DNA of 64,000 bases from the NCBI RefSeq assembly GCF_000429705.1, contig NZ_KE386941.1:1488001-1552000 (forward strand). The letters run 5' to 3'. Both the position numbers and the translations under genes were made by a program. Of this stretch, positions 25,350 to 33,218 are shown piece after piece. Origin of the DNA: Alteribacter aurantiacus DSM 18675. GTDB lineage: Bacteria > Bacillota > Bacilli > Bacillales > Salisediminibacteriaceae. Within the stretch, counting starts at the first letter, position 1. Every line of letters begins with the position of its first letter. The notes under the pieces are model-generated. The model made no database searches, was not told the DNA's origin, and saw only the letters and a program-made list of their open reading frames with translations.

Positions 25350-27674
25350 ATGCAACGCGCAAAACATATGAACACTACATACGAGCTCACTTCTCTAGAC
25401 CGAGGAAAGCTCCATACTGTTTATCAAAAAAGCAAAAAAGGGGAACTCACCTGCCCATATTGCGGCGAACCAGTGACTCTTAAACTTCATATAAACACTA
25501 TACCGTTATTTACTCACAGAAAGCCGTCTCTTGTTTGTGAGGAAAAGGATACAGAAACAGACAGAAACAAGACACAAGAACCAGGCGAGGCTTTAGCAAA
25601 AGAGACAGCTTCTGCAACTGTCGGCTCGTTTTCTTTACCTATAAAGAAAACAATTTCTTCTATATCAAGTGAACCAACGAATAAAAAACATTGCTTTAAA
25701 TTACCACTTCGATTTTCAACCCAGGATCGAGTGAACACGAACAGTAAAGAACCATCTTATTCCGTCGATCCTGTTCTTAAAAGAATCGAAGAACAGGGAA
25801 CGCCGCTAAATGAAAAGCAACAAAAAGCGGTTACGACAATTGACGGACCAGTCCTGTTACTAGCCGGAGCAGGGAGTGGTAAGACCCGTGTTCTCACTTC
25901 TAGGGCTGCTTATATGATCCTATCCGGTCACGTTGGCCCAGGAAACATGATGCTTGTCACTTTTACACAAAAAGCCGCTCAGGAGATGAAAGAACGACTC
26001 TCAACAAAATTTGGCCTTCCCGGTCATGACGTCCGAAACCTGGTATGCGGAACGTTTCATAGCCTTTTTTATAAAATGCTCATGCATCATGATCCTTCCA
26101 ATTGGCGCCCTGAACAATTGTTAAACGCTCAGTGGCAAAAGGAAAAGATCGTGCACCAAGCCCTTCGTGAGCTATCCATAGATGAAAAAGAGTTTGCAAT
26201 CGATCAAGCCATCACAACAATCAGTGCTTGGAAAAATGAAGGTCTTTCTCCTTCAGATGTAAAGCCACAAGATCATTTTGAAAATGAATTAAAAGATGTT
26301 TTTGCAATCTATGAACGTGAAAAAGCATCAAAAAACATGTTTGACTTTGATGATATGTTACTCGGTTGCTACCAAATGCTAAAAGAAGACCCTGACCTTT
26401 TATCTAAATATCAGTCTAGGTTTACTCACTTTATGATTGATGAGTTTCAAGATATAAATCGAATACAATATGACATTATGCAGTTGCTCGTCACCCCTCA
26501 AAATCATTTATGCGTAGTTGGAGATGATGACCAATCGATTTATCGCTTCCGAGGGAGCGATCCTTCGTATATCTTGAATTTTAAGGATCAATACCCGAAT
26601 GCAACTATCCTACATTTGGAACAGAACTACCGGTCAGAGCAAAATATTGTAGATTTGGCGAATGCGGTTATTTGTCGAAACACTAGTCGGTTCGAGAAAA
26701 AAATGAGTCCGGTCAAAGTGAACACAAACGAACCTCTCCTCTTCTTTCCTTACGATGAAGAGGAAGAAGCGATTTATATTATTGAGCATATCAAAGAAAA
26801 ATTGAAAACCTCGTCGAAACCTGAAGACATCGCAATTTTATATCGAACTCATGTTCAAGCCCGTGCTATCTTTGAACAGCTGTTGGAGAGCGGCCTTCCG
26901 TTTTCCATGGAATACGCTGGAGATTCCTTTTACGATCGCCAAGTAGTCAGAAAAGCTCTTTCCTTTCTTCGCCTGGCATTAAATGGTGATGATGTAGAAG
27001 CTATAGAAGATTGGATCCGAGTGATGTTCTTCAAACAATCCATCCTCCGCGACCTTAAGCGCCATACGATCTTTCATGATGAAACAATGCTCGAAGCCAC
27101 GCGGCGGATTGAGGAAACGCTCCCTCCATTTCAAAGGAAGAAGCTCGGAAGTTGCTTAAACGAGTTTCCTAAGCTCAAAGGAATGAAGCCAAAAGATGCG
27201 CTTCACCATGCATTTGTAAAAATGGGGCTAGAGGATTACATCAAGAAAAACGGTAAGGAAGGAAATAAGATGGAGCGTGGTTCCGACGACTACCACGAGC
27301 TCGTGTCAATCGCTTCCAATTATGAGACGATCGAGGAGTTCGTCACATACGTTGATCATATTAGAGCAAAGATCAAGGCTCACAAAAAGGATAATCAAAA
27401 ATCAGCCGTTCAGCTCATGACGATCCACCGGGCAAAGGGATTGGAGTTTCCGACTGTCTACGTGCTAGGGTGCAACGAAGGCTCCCTCCCCCATGAATAC
27501 GCCCTTGAAAAATCCAGAGAAGGTGACGACTCCTTTTTGGAGGAAGAACGCCGTCTTATGTATGTAGCTTTGACTCGTGCTGAACATCAGTTGTTTTTAT
27601 CAACTACAGACATGCGTCGCGGAAAAAAGTCCTATCGTTCCAGGTTTCTCCGTGACATTCGATTTAAAAATTAA
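25350..27674 (+). CDS. yjcD: UvrD/PcrA-like superfamily 1 DNA helicase YjcD with N-terminal zinc finger
   Basis: 774 residues, close to B. subtilis YjcD. The N-terminal module has C35-P-Y-C38, H56 and C63, spaced like the zinc finger of CoiA. The helicase core is complete: Walker A LAGAGSGKTR (172-180), Walker B FMIDEFQDIN, motif III VVGDDDQSIYRFRG, motif IV LEQNYRS, motif V MTIHRAKGLEF and motif VI YVALTRAEHQLF. It should unwind DNA 3' to 5'; its cellular job is not settled. GGGGTGAAACA precedes the ATG. Monocistronic, with its own terminator. Confidence 0.94.
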   Translation: MQRAKHMNTTYELTSLDRGKLHTVYQKSKKGELTCPYCGEPVTLKLHINTIPLFTHRKPSLVCEEKDTETDRNKTQEPGEALAKETASATVGSFSLPIKKTISSISSEPTNKKHCFKLPLRFSTQDRVNTNSKEPSYSVDPVLKRIEEQGTPLNEKQQKAVTTIDGPVLLLAGAGSGKTRVLTSRAAYMILSGHVGPGNMMLVTFTQKAAQEMKERLSTKFGLPGHDVRNLVCGTFHSLFYKMLMHHDPSNWRPEQLLNAQWQKEKIVHQALRELSIDEKEFAIDQAITTISAWKNEGLSPSDVKPQDHFENELKDVFAIYEREKASKNMFDFDDMLLGCYQMLKEDPDLLSKYQSRFTHFMIDEFQDINRIQYDIMQLLVTPQNHLCVVGDDDQSIYRFRGSDPSYILNFKDQYPNATILHLEQNYRSEQNIVDLANAVICRNTSRFEKKMSPVKVNTNEPLLFFPYDEEEEAIYIIEHIKEKLKTSSKPEDIAILYRTHVQARAIFEQLLESGLPFSMEYAGDSFYDRQVVRKALSFLRLALNGDDVEAIEDWIRVMFFKQSILRDLKRHTIFHDETMLEATRRIEETLPPFQRKKLGSCLNEFPKLKGMKPKDALHHAFVKMGLEDYIKKNGKEGNKMERGSDDYHELVSIASNYETIEEFVTYVDHIRAKIKAHKKDNQKSAVQLMTIHRAKGLEFPTVYVLGCNEGSLPHEYALEKSREGDDSFLEEERRLMYVALTRAEHQLFLSTTDMRRGKKSYRSRFLRDIRFKN

Positions 27675-27684
27675 GAAAAAAATG

Positions 27685-27736
27685 AAGCTGGGCTAAACAT
27701 GTGTTGAATGGATAGCATGTTTGCACCAGCTTTTTT
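27685..27736 (+). terminator. Terminator of yjcD
   Basis: AAGCTGG / CCAGCTT outer stem with an inner TAAACATG / CATGTTTG stem, followed by TTTTTT. Confidence 0.85.
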
Positions 27737-27866
27737 ATATAGGTATTAAAATAAAAGCAGCAAAAAATTCAGGCTGTACATTTTCAGTGGTTTTCTTCAC
27801 CAGGAGCCTAAGCGTTATTCGTACGAAGATAGGCAAACAAAAAAACACGCCATCTTCTGGCATGTT

Positions 27867-28040
27867 TTAAATCCACCAAAAAGGTGGTTGGTCTTCTTTT
27901 GCTTCCTTGTCTTCTTTTTTTGCTTCACCTTGGTTTTCATTATTTCCAAGCATGAATTTGTTCCAATAACTCCAACGTGTTTTTTCCTTTTCCTCTTCTT
28001 GGCGTTTTAGTGGAACATCCGGTTTCTTTTTCTTACTCAA
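27867..28040 (-). CDS. Small charged protein ending in PPFWWI (TTG start)
   Basis: 57 residues, MSKKKKPDVPLKRQEEEKEK at the start. The TTG start has GGGGGG seven bases upstream. The middle has an aromatic patch (TRWSYWNKFMLG) and the end is acidic-lysine repeats followed by QPPFWWI. It is hydrophilic with no membrane segment. It is the downstream member of two small minus-strand genes beside the coiled-coil gene. I do not recognise it; start, ribosome site and composition support expression. Confidence 0.65.
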   Translation of the reverse strand: MSKKKKPDVPLKRQEEEKEKTRWSYWNKFMLGNNENQGEAKKEDKEAKEDQPPFWWI

Positions 28041-28120
28041 TGTTTAGCCCCCCCACTCCCTCGATCCTGATACCAGTGTATGCGGGTACCTCTATTTGGG
28101 TTTGGGCATGAAGCTGAATA

Positions 28121-28279
28121 TTATGATGGTTTTGCTTTTTTGCCAGCGCAGCCACAGCCTCGTTTTTTTACTTTTTGAACACCGGGTGTTTGTTTCCCTT
28201 TATATACATATTCATGATTTGATCCGATCACTCGATTAGCAGCACTGATTTTTTTCCCGACTCGATTATTGTTGTCCAC
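28121..28279 (-). CDS. Small basic protein with Cys-Gly-Cys tail (GTG start)
   Basis: 52 residues beginning VDNNNRVGKKISAANRVIGS. AAAGGGG lies eight bases before this GTG; upstream in-frame ATGs have no ribosome site. The body is polar and basic, and the tail is KKRGCGCAGKKAKPS. Cysteine-lysine tails of this kind occur in small spore-associated proteins, but the assignment is only a suggestion. It lies 80 bases upstream of the PPFWWI gene on the same strand. Confidence 0.6.
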   Translation of the reverse strand: MDNNNRVGKKISAANRVIGSNHEYVYKGKQTPGVQKVKKRGCGCAGKKAKPS

Positions 28280-28481
28280 CGAAAGCGCCCCTTTCATAGT
28301 CACATAGCATGCTTGCTATACAGTATGACTCTAAGGGGCAGTTTGTCTAAGCACCTGCGGATATAATCACATTTTGTTTCAAAGTCTTTTCTTAGATGAG
28401 TATCTCCATGCTAAGTGTATAAGGTTCACTGATTAAGAGGCATTATCATTTAATAAGGTGAAAGTATTAATCATAACTTAA

Positions 28482-29417
28482 TTATGGATAGTCATCACTA
28501 TCTGGTAGATCGCCCTGCTCATTTCCCCTTGGCATTTCATCCATCTCCAAGGCTTTTTTTCTTGGGTTTGCCTTTGGTTTAAACCAATCCTTGTCTTCTT
28601 GTTTTAAACGTTTCTTTTGTTGAGGTTTCTCGATTTTGGGCATTTGGATTGGCGCATTAATGGTTGTGAAAAATGGAAATACATCAGGGTCTTTCTCCAT
28701 CTCCTTAAGCAATTCTTCTGTTGGTGGTTGCTCGTATTGTGCTTCTTTTTGCTGTTTTGCGATCTCTTTTCGATTCATCTCAGGTATAAATGGCTGAACT
28801 GACTTTCCTTGAGGGTGCTGTCCTGATTCATTTTTATAAGATCTTTTTTGTTGTTTCGGTACTTCCTCTTCCTTCTTTTGTGCTTCCAGCAAACGGAGAT
28901 ACTCCTTTAATTCATCTGCCTCTCTTTTGTATGACTGCATGGCATTTAATTCTTCTTTTAACAATGCAATTTCATTTTCGTATTCTTGTTTGTTTACTTC
29001 ATTCAAAAGGAGCTCTGCTCTTTCTTGTTCCCATTGACTCTTTTCATTAGCAAATGCTTCATTTACTTGTTCAAGTTCTAGGTCAGCTGCGGATTTCAGC
29101 AGACGCATAGCTTCAAACTCACTGCTGACTCTGTCACAGTTTTCTTTATATTTGGCTGCTTTTTCACTCCAGACACCTATTTCATCGTTCGCTTTTTCAA
29201 TGACAGTCTCTTTCTCTTCGTACTTCTCTAACAAATCTTGATATCGATTTTTCAACGTGATGTTTTCTTCTTTTAAAGCTTCCAACTCGTTAATCACACG
29301 ATCCCTTTTGTAACTTTCCAATTTTCTGTAGCATTCTTTCACCTCTGACTGAAGGTGAATAATGCGTTGTTTCAATTGAACGGTTGAAAGTTTTTCGAGT
29401 GACATGACTTTCTTCAT
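28482..29417 (-). CDS. Long coiled-coil protein, possible spore coat/morphogenetic protein
   Basis: 311 residues. Residues 1 to about 190 form an almost unbroken coiled coil (heptads through LSTVQLKQRIIHLQSEVKEC, ELEALKEENITLKNRYQDLL and EYENEIALLKEELNAMQSYK). The C-terminal third is Pro/Gln/Lys rich with PFIPEMNRKEIAKQQKEAQ and a short conserved-looking DPDVFPFFTTINAPIQMPKI segment. No signal peptide. GGGAGG lies eight bases before the ATG. Location beside small spore-like genes suggests a coat or spore-assembly scaffold; I cannot assign it to a named protein. Confidence 0.75.
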   Translation of the reverse strand: MKKVMSLEKLSTVQLKQRIIHLQSEVKECYRKLESYKRDRVINELEALKEENITLKNRYQDLLEKYEEKETVIEKANDEIGVWSEKAAKYKENCDRVSSEFEAMRLLKSAADLELEQVNEAFANEKSQWEQERAELLLNEVNKQEYENEIALLKEELNAMQSYKREADELKEYLRLLEAQKKEEEVPKQQKRSYKNESGQHPQGKSVQPFIPEMNRKEIAKQQKEAQYEQPPTEELLKEMEKDPDVFPFFTTINAPIQMPKIEKPQQKKRLKQEDKDWFKPKANPRKKALEMDEMPRGNEQGDLPDSDDYP

Positions 29418-29733
29418 TTCTTTTTCCTCCCTTTTTTACTCATGTATGCATTCGTTAAAGCATTTAATGAGTATACCCTTGCGACAATCAGTGTGTAAGT
29501 TGCTTCACGCTATTCGCTCCCTTTTTCGCGGTGGTGACCCTTTAGAAAACAGCTTTTATGAACGAATCCGTACGTGCGGACTGTGTAACAAAAAATAAGA
29601 ACGGTCATTATAGGCAATGGAACTCATGGAATCACATTTGGTTTAGTAAAAAATCATCCAATACATGCATATGTAAGAAAATCTTAATCTTTCTTAAAAA
29701 AGCCCAACAATTGTTTTTCACTCTGGGATTATG
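29418..29733. other. Divergent intergenic region
   Basis: About 390 bases lie between the coiled-coil gene and the Cys-rich gene. Apart from the sporulation-type promoter listed next, I see only short spurious frames. Confidence 0.5.
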
Positions 29734-29760
29734 CACAATTTTTAGCCCACCTCATACTAT
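29734..29760 (+). promoter_or_regulatory. SigK-like promoter of the Cys-rich gene
   Basis: AC at 29735-29736, a 16-base gap, then CATACTATG (29753-29761), close to the sigma-K pattern AC-N16/17-CATANNNTA with one mismatch. It lies about 50 bases upstream of the ATG at 29812. Confidence 0.4.
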
Positions 29761-29811
29761 GAAGTAGTCCCCGATAAAGGAACTACCATGAATGAAAGGA
29801 TGATATAAGGG

Positions 29812-30492
29812 ATGTCAAGTTTGGAACGCCTATGTATTGAAGTAAATAAACTGTACGATTGGGTTACGCGTAGCACAACGAAGACACTTACGTTTTCAGG
29901 AGAAGCAGGTTTAGCAGAACTTGATTTCGATTGTGATGGAGAAGAAGGAGCAGATCCTTGCGAATTCCTTCCAGAAGACGGAGATTACATCGTTAACGTT
30001 GTAGCAAACGACGACCTCGACTGCACACAAGTTGGGCCGCGACGAGATGTGTTTTTCCCTGAACTCGGAATCGAGCTTCAAGAAGTGAAAATTCGAAAAC
30101 AAGGTTCATTCTTTGTAGAGCTTCGTTTAGAAGAAGGCGGAGACGTCGTATGTACATCAGGAGACATCGACTTCTGCTTATTTGAAACGTTCTACCTCTG
30201 CGCGCCGGAAGGAACCGACGTTGAATGTGAAATCTATGACTTTTTTGGGGACGGAGTTATCTGCTGTACCAATGGTCAATTTAGTTCACTTGAACTTAGC
30301 TTGTTGATTTGTCAGCAAGTAAAAGTTACCGGTACAGTCATTATCGAAATCGAAGGTAAATACTGCAAACCGCGTCAACACATCATGCCACAACCAATCG
30401 ATATCGAGTGTCCAAAAATTGTATTCCCGAAACAGTGCCCAGAGATCTTCCCTGGACCACACCGTCACGACGATAGCCACCACACGGTTTAA
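29812..30492 (+). CDS. Cys-rich acidic protein, putative spore-surface protein
   Basis: 226 residues with 14 cysteines, 3-4 of them in the last third, and no signal peptide. It starts MSSLERLCIEVNKLYDWVTR, a short helix, then mostly beta-strand sequence with strong acidic character (FDCDGEEGADPCEFLPEDGD). The end is Pro/His rich (FPGPHRHDDSHHT). Many cysteines without export, and an apparent late mother-cell promoter, point to an insoluble spore coat or exosporium protein cross-linked by disulfides. The family resembles hypothetical proteins of spore formers beginning with a Y-D-W-V motif; no function is established that I can name. Confidence 0.75.
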   Translation: MSSLERLCIEVNKLYDWVTRSTTKTLTFSGEAGLAELDFDCDGEEGADPCEFLPEDGDYIVNVVANDDLDCTQVGPRRDVFFPELGIELQEVKIRKQGSFFVELRLEEGGDVVCTSGDIDFCLFETFYLCAPEGTDVECEIYDFFGDGVICCTNGQFSSLELSLLICQQVKVTGTVIIEIEGKYCKPRQHIMPQPIDIECPKIVFPKQCPEIFPGPHRHDDSHHTV

Positions 30493-30511
30493 TGGTTTAC
30501 CTGTAATCATG

Positions 30512-30547
30512 ATCAGATTGATGATATCCATCAATCTGATTTTTTTA
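30512..30547 (+). terminator. Terminator of the Cys-rich gene
   Basis: Perfect 12-bp stem ATCAGATTGATG / CATCAATCTGAT with a 5-nt loop, then TTTTTT. Confidence 0.93.
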
Positions 30548-30813
30548 TTGCCTAAAATGAAATACTTTCTCACATGTGGAGTGGGGAAGAGTTTTTGTGT
30601 AAATCTCTTAGTCACCCAGCTTAATCCCCTTCAAAGTTCGAGTGCCAGTACCTCAATATCGTCATAAAGCAGCTTAATATGATGGCCTGAATTGCGTAAC
30701 GCGCTTGATATGACAGTCGCGCTTTTGTTTACATGAATTTAGGGTGGTTTCCTACATTTGTATCAATACCTGCCTGGTGATTTTTATTTTACTTCTGACT
30801 GCAAACAGACGTG
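30548..30813. other. Intergenic region before the CgeB-like unit
   Basis: About 270 bases with no convincing gene or hairpin on either strand; it leads into the sporulation-type -10 element that follows. Confidence 0.5.
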
Positions 30814-30822
30814 CATACACAT
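30814..30822 (+). promoter_or_regulatory. Sporulation-type -10 element
   Basis: CATACACAT resembles the -10 of mother-cell sigma factors (sigma-E CATACANT, sigma-K CATANNNTA). It lies 33 bases before the ATG at 30855. No clear -35 is seen. Confidence 0.3.
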
Positions 30823-30854
30823 TTTGTATCAAGGCTTAATCCGGGGTGATTGAA

Positions 30855-31511
30855 ATGAAGTCAAAACAACCATATCAAACTCGTAAACAAGATGATTCCA
30901 AGCTTCAGCTTGAACAGAAAGTTCTACATTATCGTTCTGAAGTAGCTAAATATAAACAACAGGCTGAAGAGTTGAAAGTCTTATTGAAGGCATCCAAACA
31001 GAGCGACCAAGGCCTATCAATTGAGACCACTCCCCCACCAACGACCACACATGCAAAAGCTTATTTCAGCTACTCTACTTTTTTACCTAAGGAAAACGAA
31101 CAACAAGATAACCAAATTCACGTCATTGGTCATTATGTATTTGAAAATACGGGCAATCAAATTCTGCATGATCCTGTTTTTTGTTTTCGAACAAAGCCCG
31201 CCAATCGCGTTCATATCGGTGGGAAGATCAGAATGAACCAAACGCATGATCAAACGTGGATGACACCGAAAGAAGAATGGATTTATGTACAAAATGATTG
31301 GAAGGAATGGGTTAAAACCAAGGGGGAGCACTGGTTAAAGCCCGTTCACATGGATACGATCAAACCCGGTGAAAAGGCCACTTTCTCAAATTTTGATATG
31401 GTCATCTCTCCAGGGAAACAAGATGAGCATGTTCTCATTGAAGGGTTTTGCTATGCACGAGAGTTACAAAAAGGGATTGCAAGTGTAAATACGATCAGTA
31501 TTTATTTATAG
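30855..31511 (+). CDS. Coiled-coil plus beta-domain protein paired with CgeB-like transferase
   Basis: 218 residues from ATG 30855; GGGGTGA lies six bases upstream, and the GTG inside it is not a likely start. The first 60 residues are a coiled coil (LQLEQKVLHYRSEVAKYKQQ), then a Thr/Pro linker (TTPPPTTTH), then about 150 residues of predicted beta sandwich (VIGHYVFENTGNQILHDPVF, IKPGEKATFSNFDMVISPGK). No signal peptide. It is seven bases upstream of the CgeB-like gene and certainly co-transcribed. It may be the protein that the transferase modifies or that anchors it on the forming spore; this is inference. Confidence 0.75.
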   Translation: MKSKQPYQTRKQDDSKLQLEQKVLHYRSEVAKYKQQAEELKVLLKASKQSDQGLSIETTPPPTTTHAKAYFSYSTFLPKENEQQDNQIHVIGHYVFENTGNQILHDPVFCFRTKPANRVHIGGKIRMNQTHDQTWMTPKEEWIYVQNDWKEWVKTKGEHWLKPVHMDTIKPGEKATFSNFDMVISPGKQDEHVLIEGFCYARELQKGIASVNTISIYL

Positions 31512-31518
31512 GGGGAGC

Positions 31519-32505
31519 ATGATGAAGATCGCATATATAAAAAACGAAAACCTCCCTTACGATAACCACGAGATTATTCAAACATTTAAAGAGAACGGTG
31601 TAGCAGTTGTTTCCACAACACAACAAAACTCCGAAGACAATATCATTGAATGCCTTAACCAGGAACGTCCCGCTTTTGCTTTTTGTGTATTCCAAAAAGG
31701 AAAGTGGGATGGCTTTTTTTCAGCCGTTAAACAAGCATGTGTGCCAGTGGTTGCTTGGACTACTGACGACCCGTACAGCTTGGATTACACCAAGCGGAGA
31801 ATTCACCACTTTGACTACTTATTTTCACCGGACAAATACGCGGCTACTGTATACAGGAAGCTTGGTCACCAACGTACTTATGTGTTACCTTACGGGACTT
31901 TACCAAACCTCTTCTACCATGATCCTTCAAAAAAAAGAATCTATGAAAGTGATGTCTGTTTGATTGGAGATGCCGACGACAAAAGAGCATCTTATGTGGA
32001 ATATCTCTATCGTCAAACCGATTGGACGATCCGAGTCGTGGGAAGGGGCTGGAAAGAAGCAATAATGAACTTCAAGCCATCTACTAGGCTTTTAGCGGTG
32101 AATTACTGGGTCCCTCCTTCAATTGCGAGATTATTTTACTCAAATTCTAAAATTGTACTTAACATTCCTCCAGTCTATAAAACCTTGGATAATGCTACAG
32201 GCTTTCCAGCACACGGACCCTCAAGTGACTTTTATCAAATTGCTGGATGCAAAGCATTTCAGATTGCGGAAAAAAGAAAAGGGATTAGCGAACTTTTTCA
32301 TTCGCCTAAAACCATTGTGCAAATGAACTCGAAAGAAGAATGTCTGGCTTTCGCAAGCCATTACCTAAGAAACGAAGAAGACCGTACCTTAATGGCAGAA
32401 GCTGCCTTTAATGAAGTCACAAGTCGCCATTTACTCTCTCATCGCCTTCAATCGCTTATAGAGACCATTCAAGAACAGTTCGTAACTAATCCAGAAAGAA
32501 TTTAG
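31519..32505 (+). CDS. CgeB-like glycosyltransferase (spore maturation protein family)
   Basis: 328 residues (327 if the second ATG at 31522 is used, which is better spaced from GGGGGAG). The N-terminal half shows a Rossmann-like pattern with VVAWTTDDPYSLDYTKRRIH and FDYLFSPDKYAATVYRKLG; the C-terminal half has SDFYQIAGCKAFQIAEK, the CgeB-type nucleotide-sugar region where the acidic E/D-x-x-A-x-G block sits. CgeB proteins act on the outermost spore layer in B. subtilis and are thought to be glycosyltransferases. Together with the upstream gene this forms a likely spore-surface glycosylation unit. Its end overlaps the end of convergent yjcA by 20 bases. Confidence 0.82.
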   Translation: MMKIAYIKNENLPYDNHEIIQTFKENGVAVVSTTQQNSEDNIIECLNQERPAFAFCVFQKGKWDGFFSAVKQACVPVVAWTTDDPYSLDYTKRRIHHFDYLFSPDKYAATVYRKLGHQRTYVLPYGTLPNLFYHDPSKKRIYESDVCLIGDADDKRASYVEYLYRQTDWTIRVVGRGWKEAIMNFKPSTRLLAVNYWVPPSIARLFYSNSKIVLNIPPVYKTLDNATGFPAHGPSSDFYQIAGCKAFQIAEKRKGISELFHSPKTIVQMNSKEECLAFASHYLRNEEDRTLMAEAAFNEVTSRHLLSHRLQSLIETIQEQFVTNPERI

Positions 32506-32827
32506 CTGTAATAGCTTCGATCAGAGCAGCCACTCCCGCCACAGCTAAAATGACGATAAGGATGAAGAAGAAAGAAGGTAAGACGACATAACCACCTGTA
32601 AGGATCATCGCTGCCCAAACAGATGTACACCAATGACATGTAATCACTTCACCAATAAAGCGTTTAATTATACCGTCTTTCGGCACATAATATTCTTCTC
32701 CACCTTCTTCAATAACGTCAAGAAACAGCAGGCGAAGTGGAAGGGTAATCTTATCGTATACAAACAAATGTGTTAAACGAAACGATGCGAGTGAGAGCAA
32801 CAAAAAAGTTAAAAATGACATTTCCAT
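32486..32827 (-). CDS. yjcA: DUF1360 sporulation protein YjcA
   Basis: 113 residues. Hydrophobic N-terminal helix (MSFLTFLLLSLASFRLTHLF), a cytoplasmic loop with YDKITLPLRLLFLDV, then a C-H-W-C motif (VITCHWCTSVWAAM) at the entry of two more helices. This is the DUF1360 pattern of YjcA, a sporulation membrane protein of unknown function under mother-cell control in B. subtilis. GGGGGG lies six bases before the ATG. Its 3' end overlaps the CgeB-like gene, so the two messages are antisense there. Confidence 0.88.
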   Translation of the reverse strand: MEMSFLTFLLLSLASFRLTHLFVYDKITLPLRLLFLDVIEEGGEEYYVPKDGIIKRFIGEVITCHWCTSVWAAMILTGGYVVLPSFFFILIVILAVAGVAALIEAITAKFFLD

Positions 32828-33218
32828 TTAAATCCCCCCTAAAAACGATTGTCTTCTTCACTGTATGAAGGACATTCTCTTTTTGATTGGGACAGTTGAA
32901 ACAATTGTTTTAAAAACTAAACCACAATCGTGTATCATCACACGGTGATTGCAATGAAACGTTTTGGTTATGTCAAGCAACTTCTCGTCTATAAATAAAA
33001 CGACCTACTCTAAGTCGTTTAAATGCTTTTATTTATAGACAAGACAGTGCCGATAATCATCCCCTCCACCTTCTATTATGAGAATGGTCTCCTCGATCTT
33101 GCTGGAACATCTCTTTCTAATAATCGAGGTATAATCATATTCTTTGAAACCTTTATTCGTTATTTTCGTATATACTAGAGAATGTTATTCGACAAAAACA
33201 ATGGGGGAATTGTTACAC
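32828..33218. other. Intergenic region with nested inverted repeat
   Basis: No gene is visible. The main structure is the 54-base nested inverted repeat at 32987-33040, listed separately. The promoter of the following plus-strand gene must lie in the last 150 bases (an element TATACTAG near 33170 could be its -10). Confidence 0.5.
32987..33040. repeat. Nested perfect inverted repeat
   Basis: GTCTATAAATAAAA (32987-33000) is the exact reverse complement of TTTTATTTATAGAC (33027-33040). Inside it AAACGAC (32998-33004) pairs with GTCGTTT (33014-33020). It can form a long hairpin, or a short terminator-like hairpin followed by TTTAAATGCTTTT. Confidence 0.7.
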
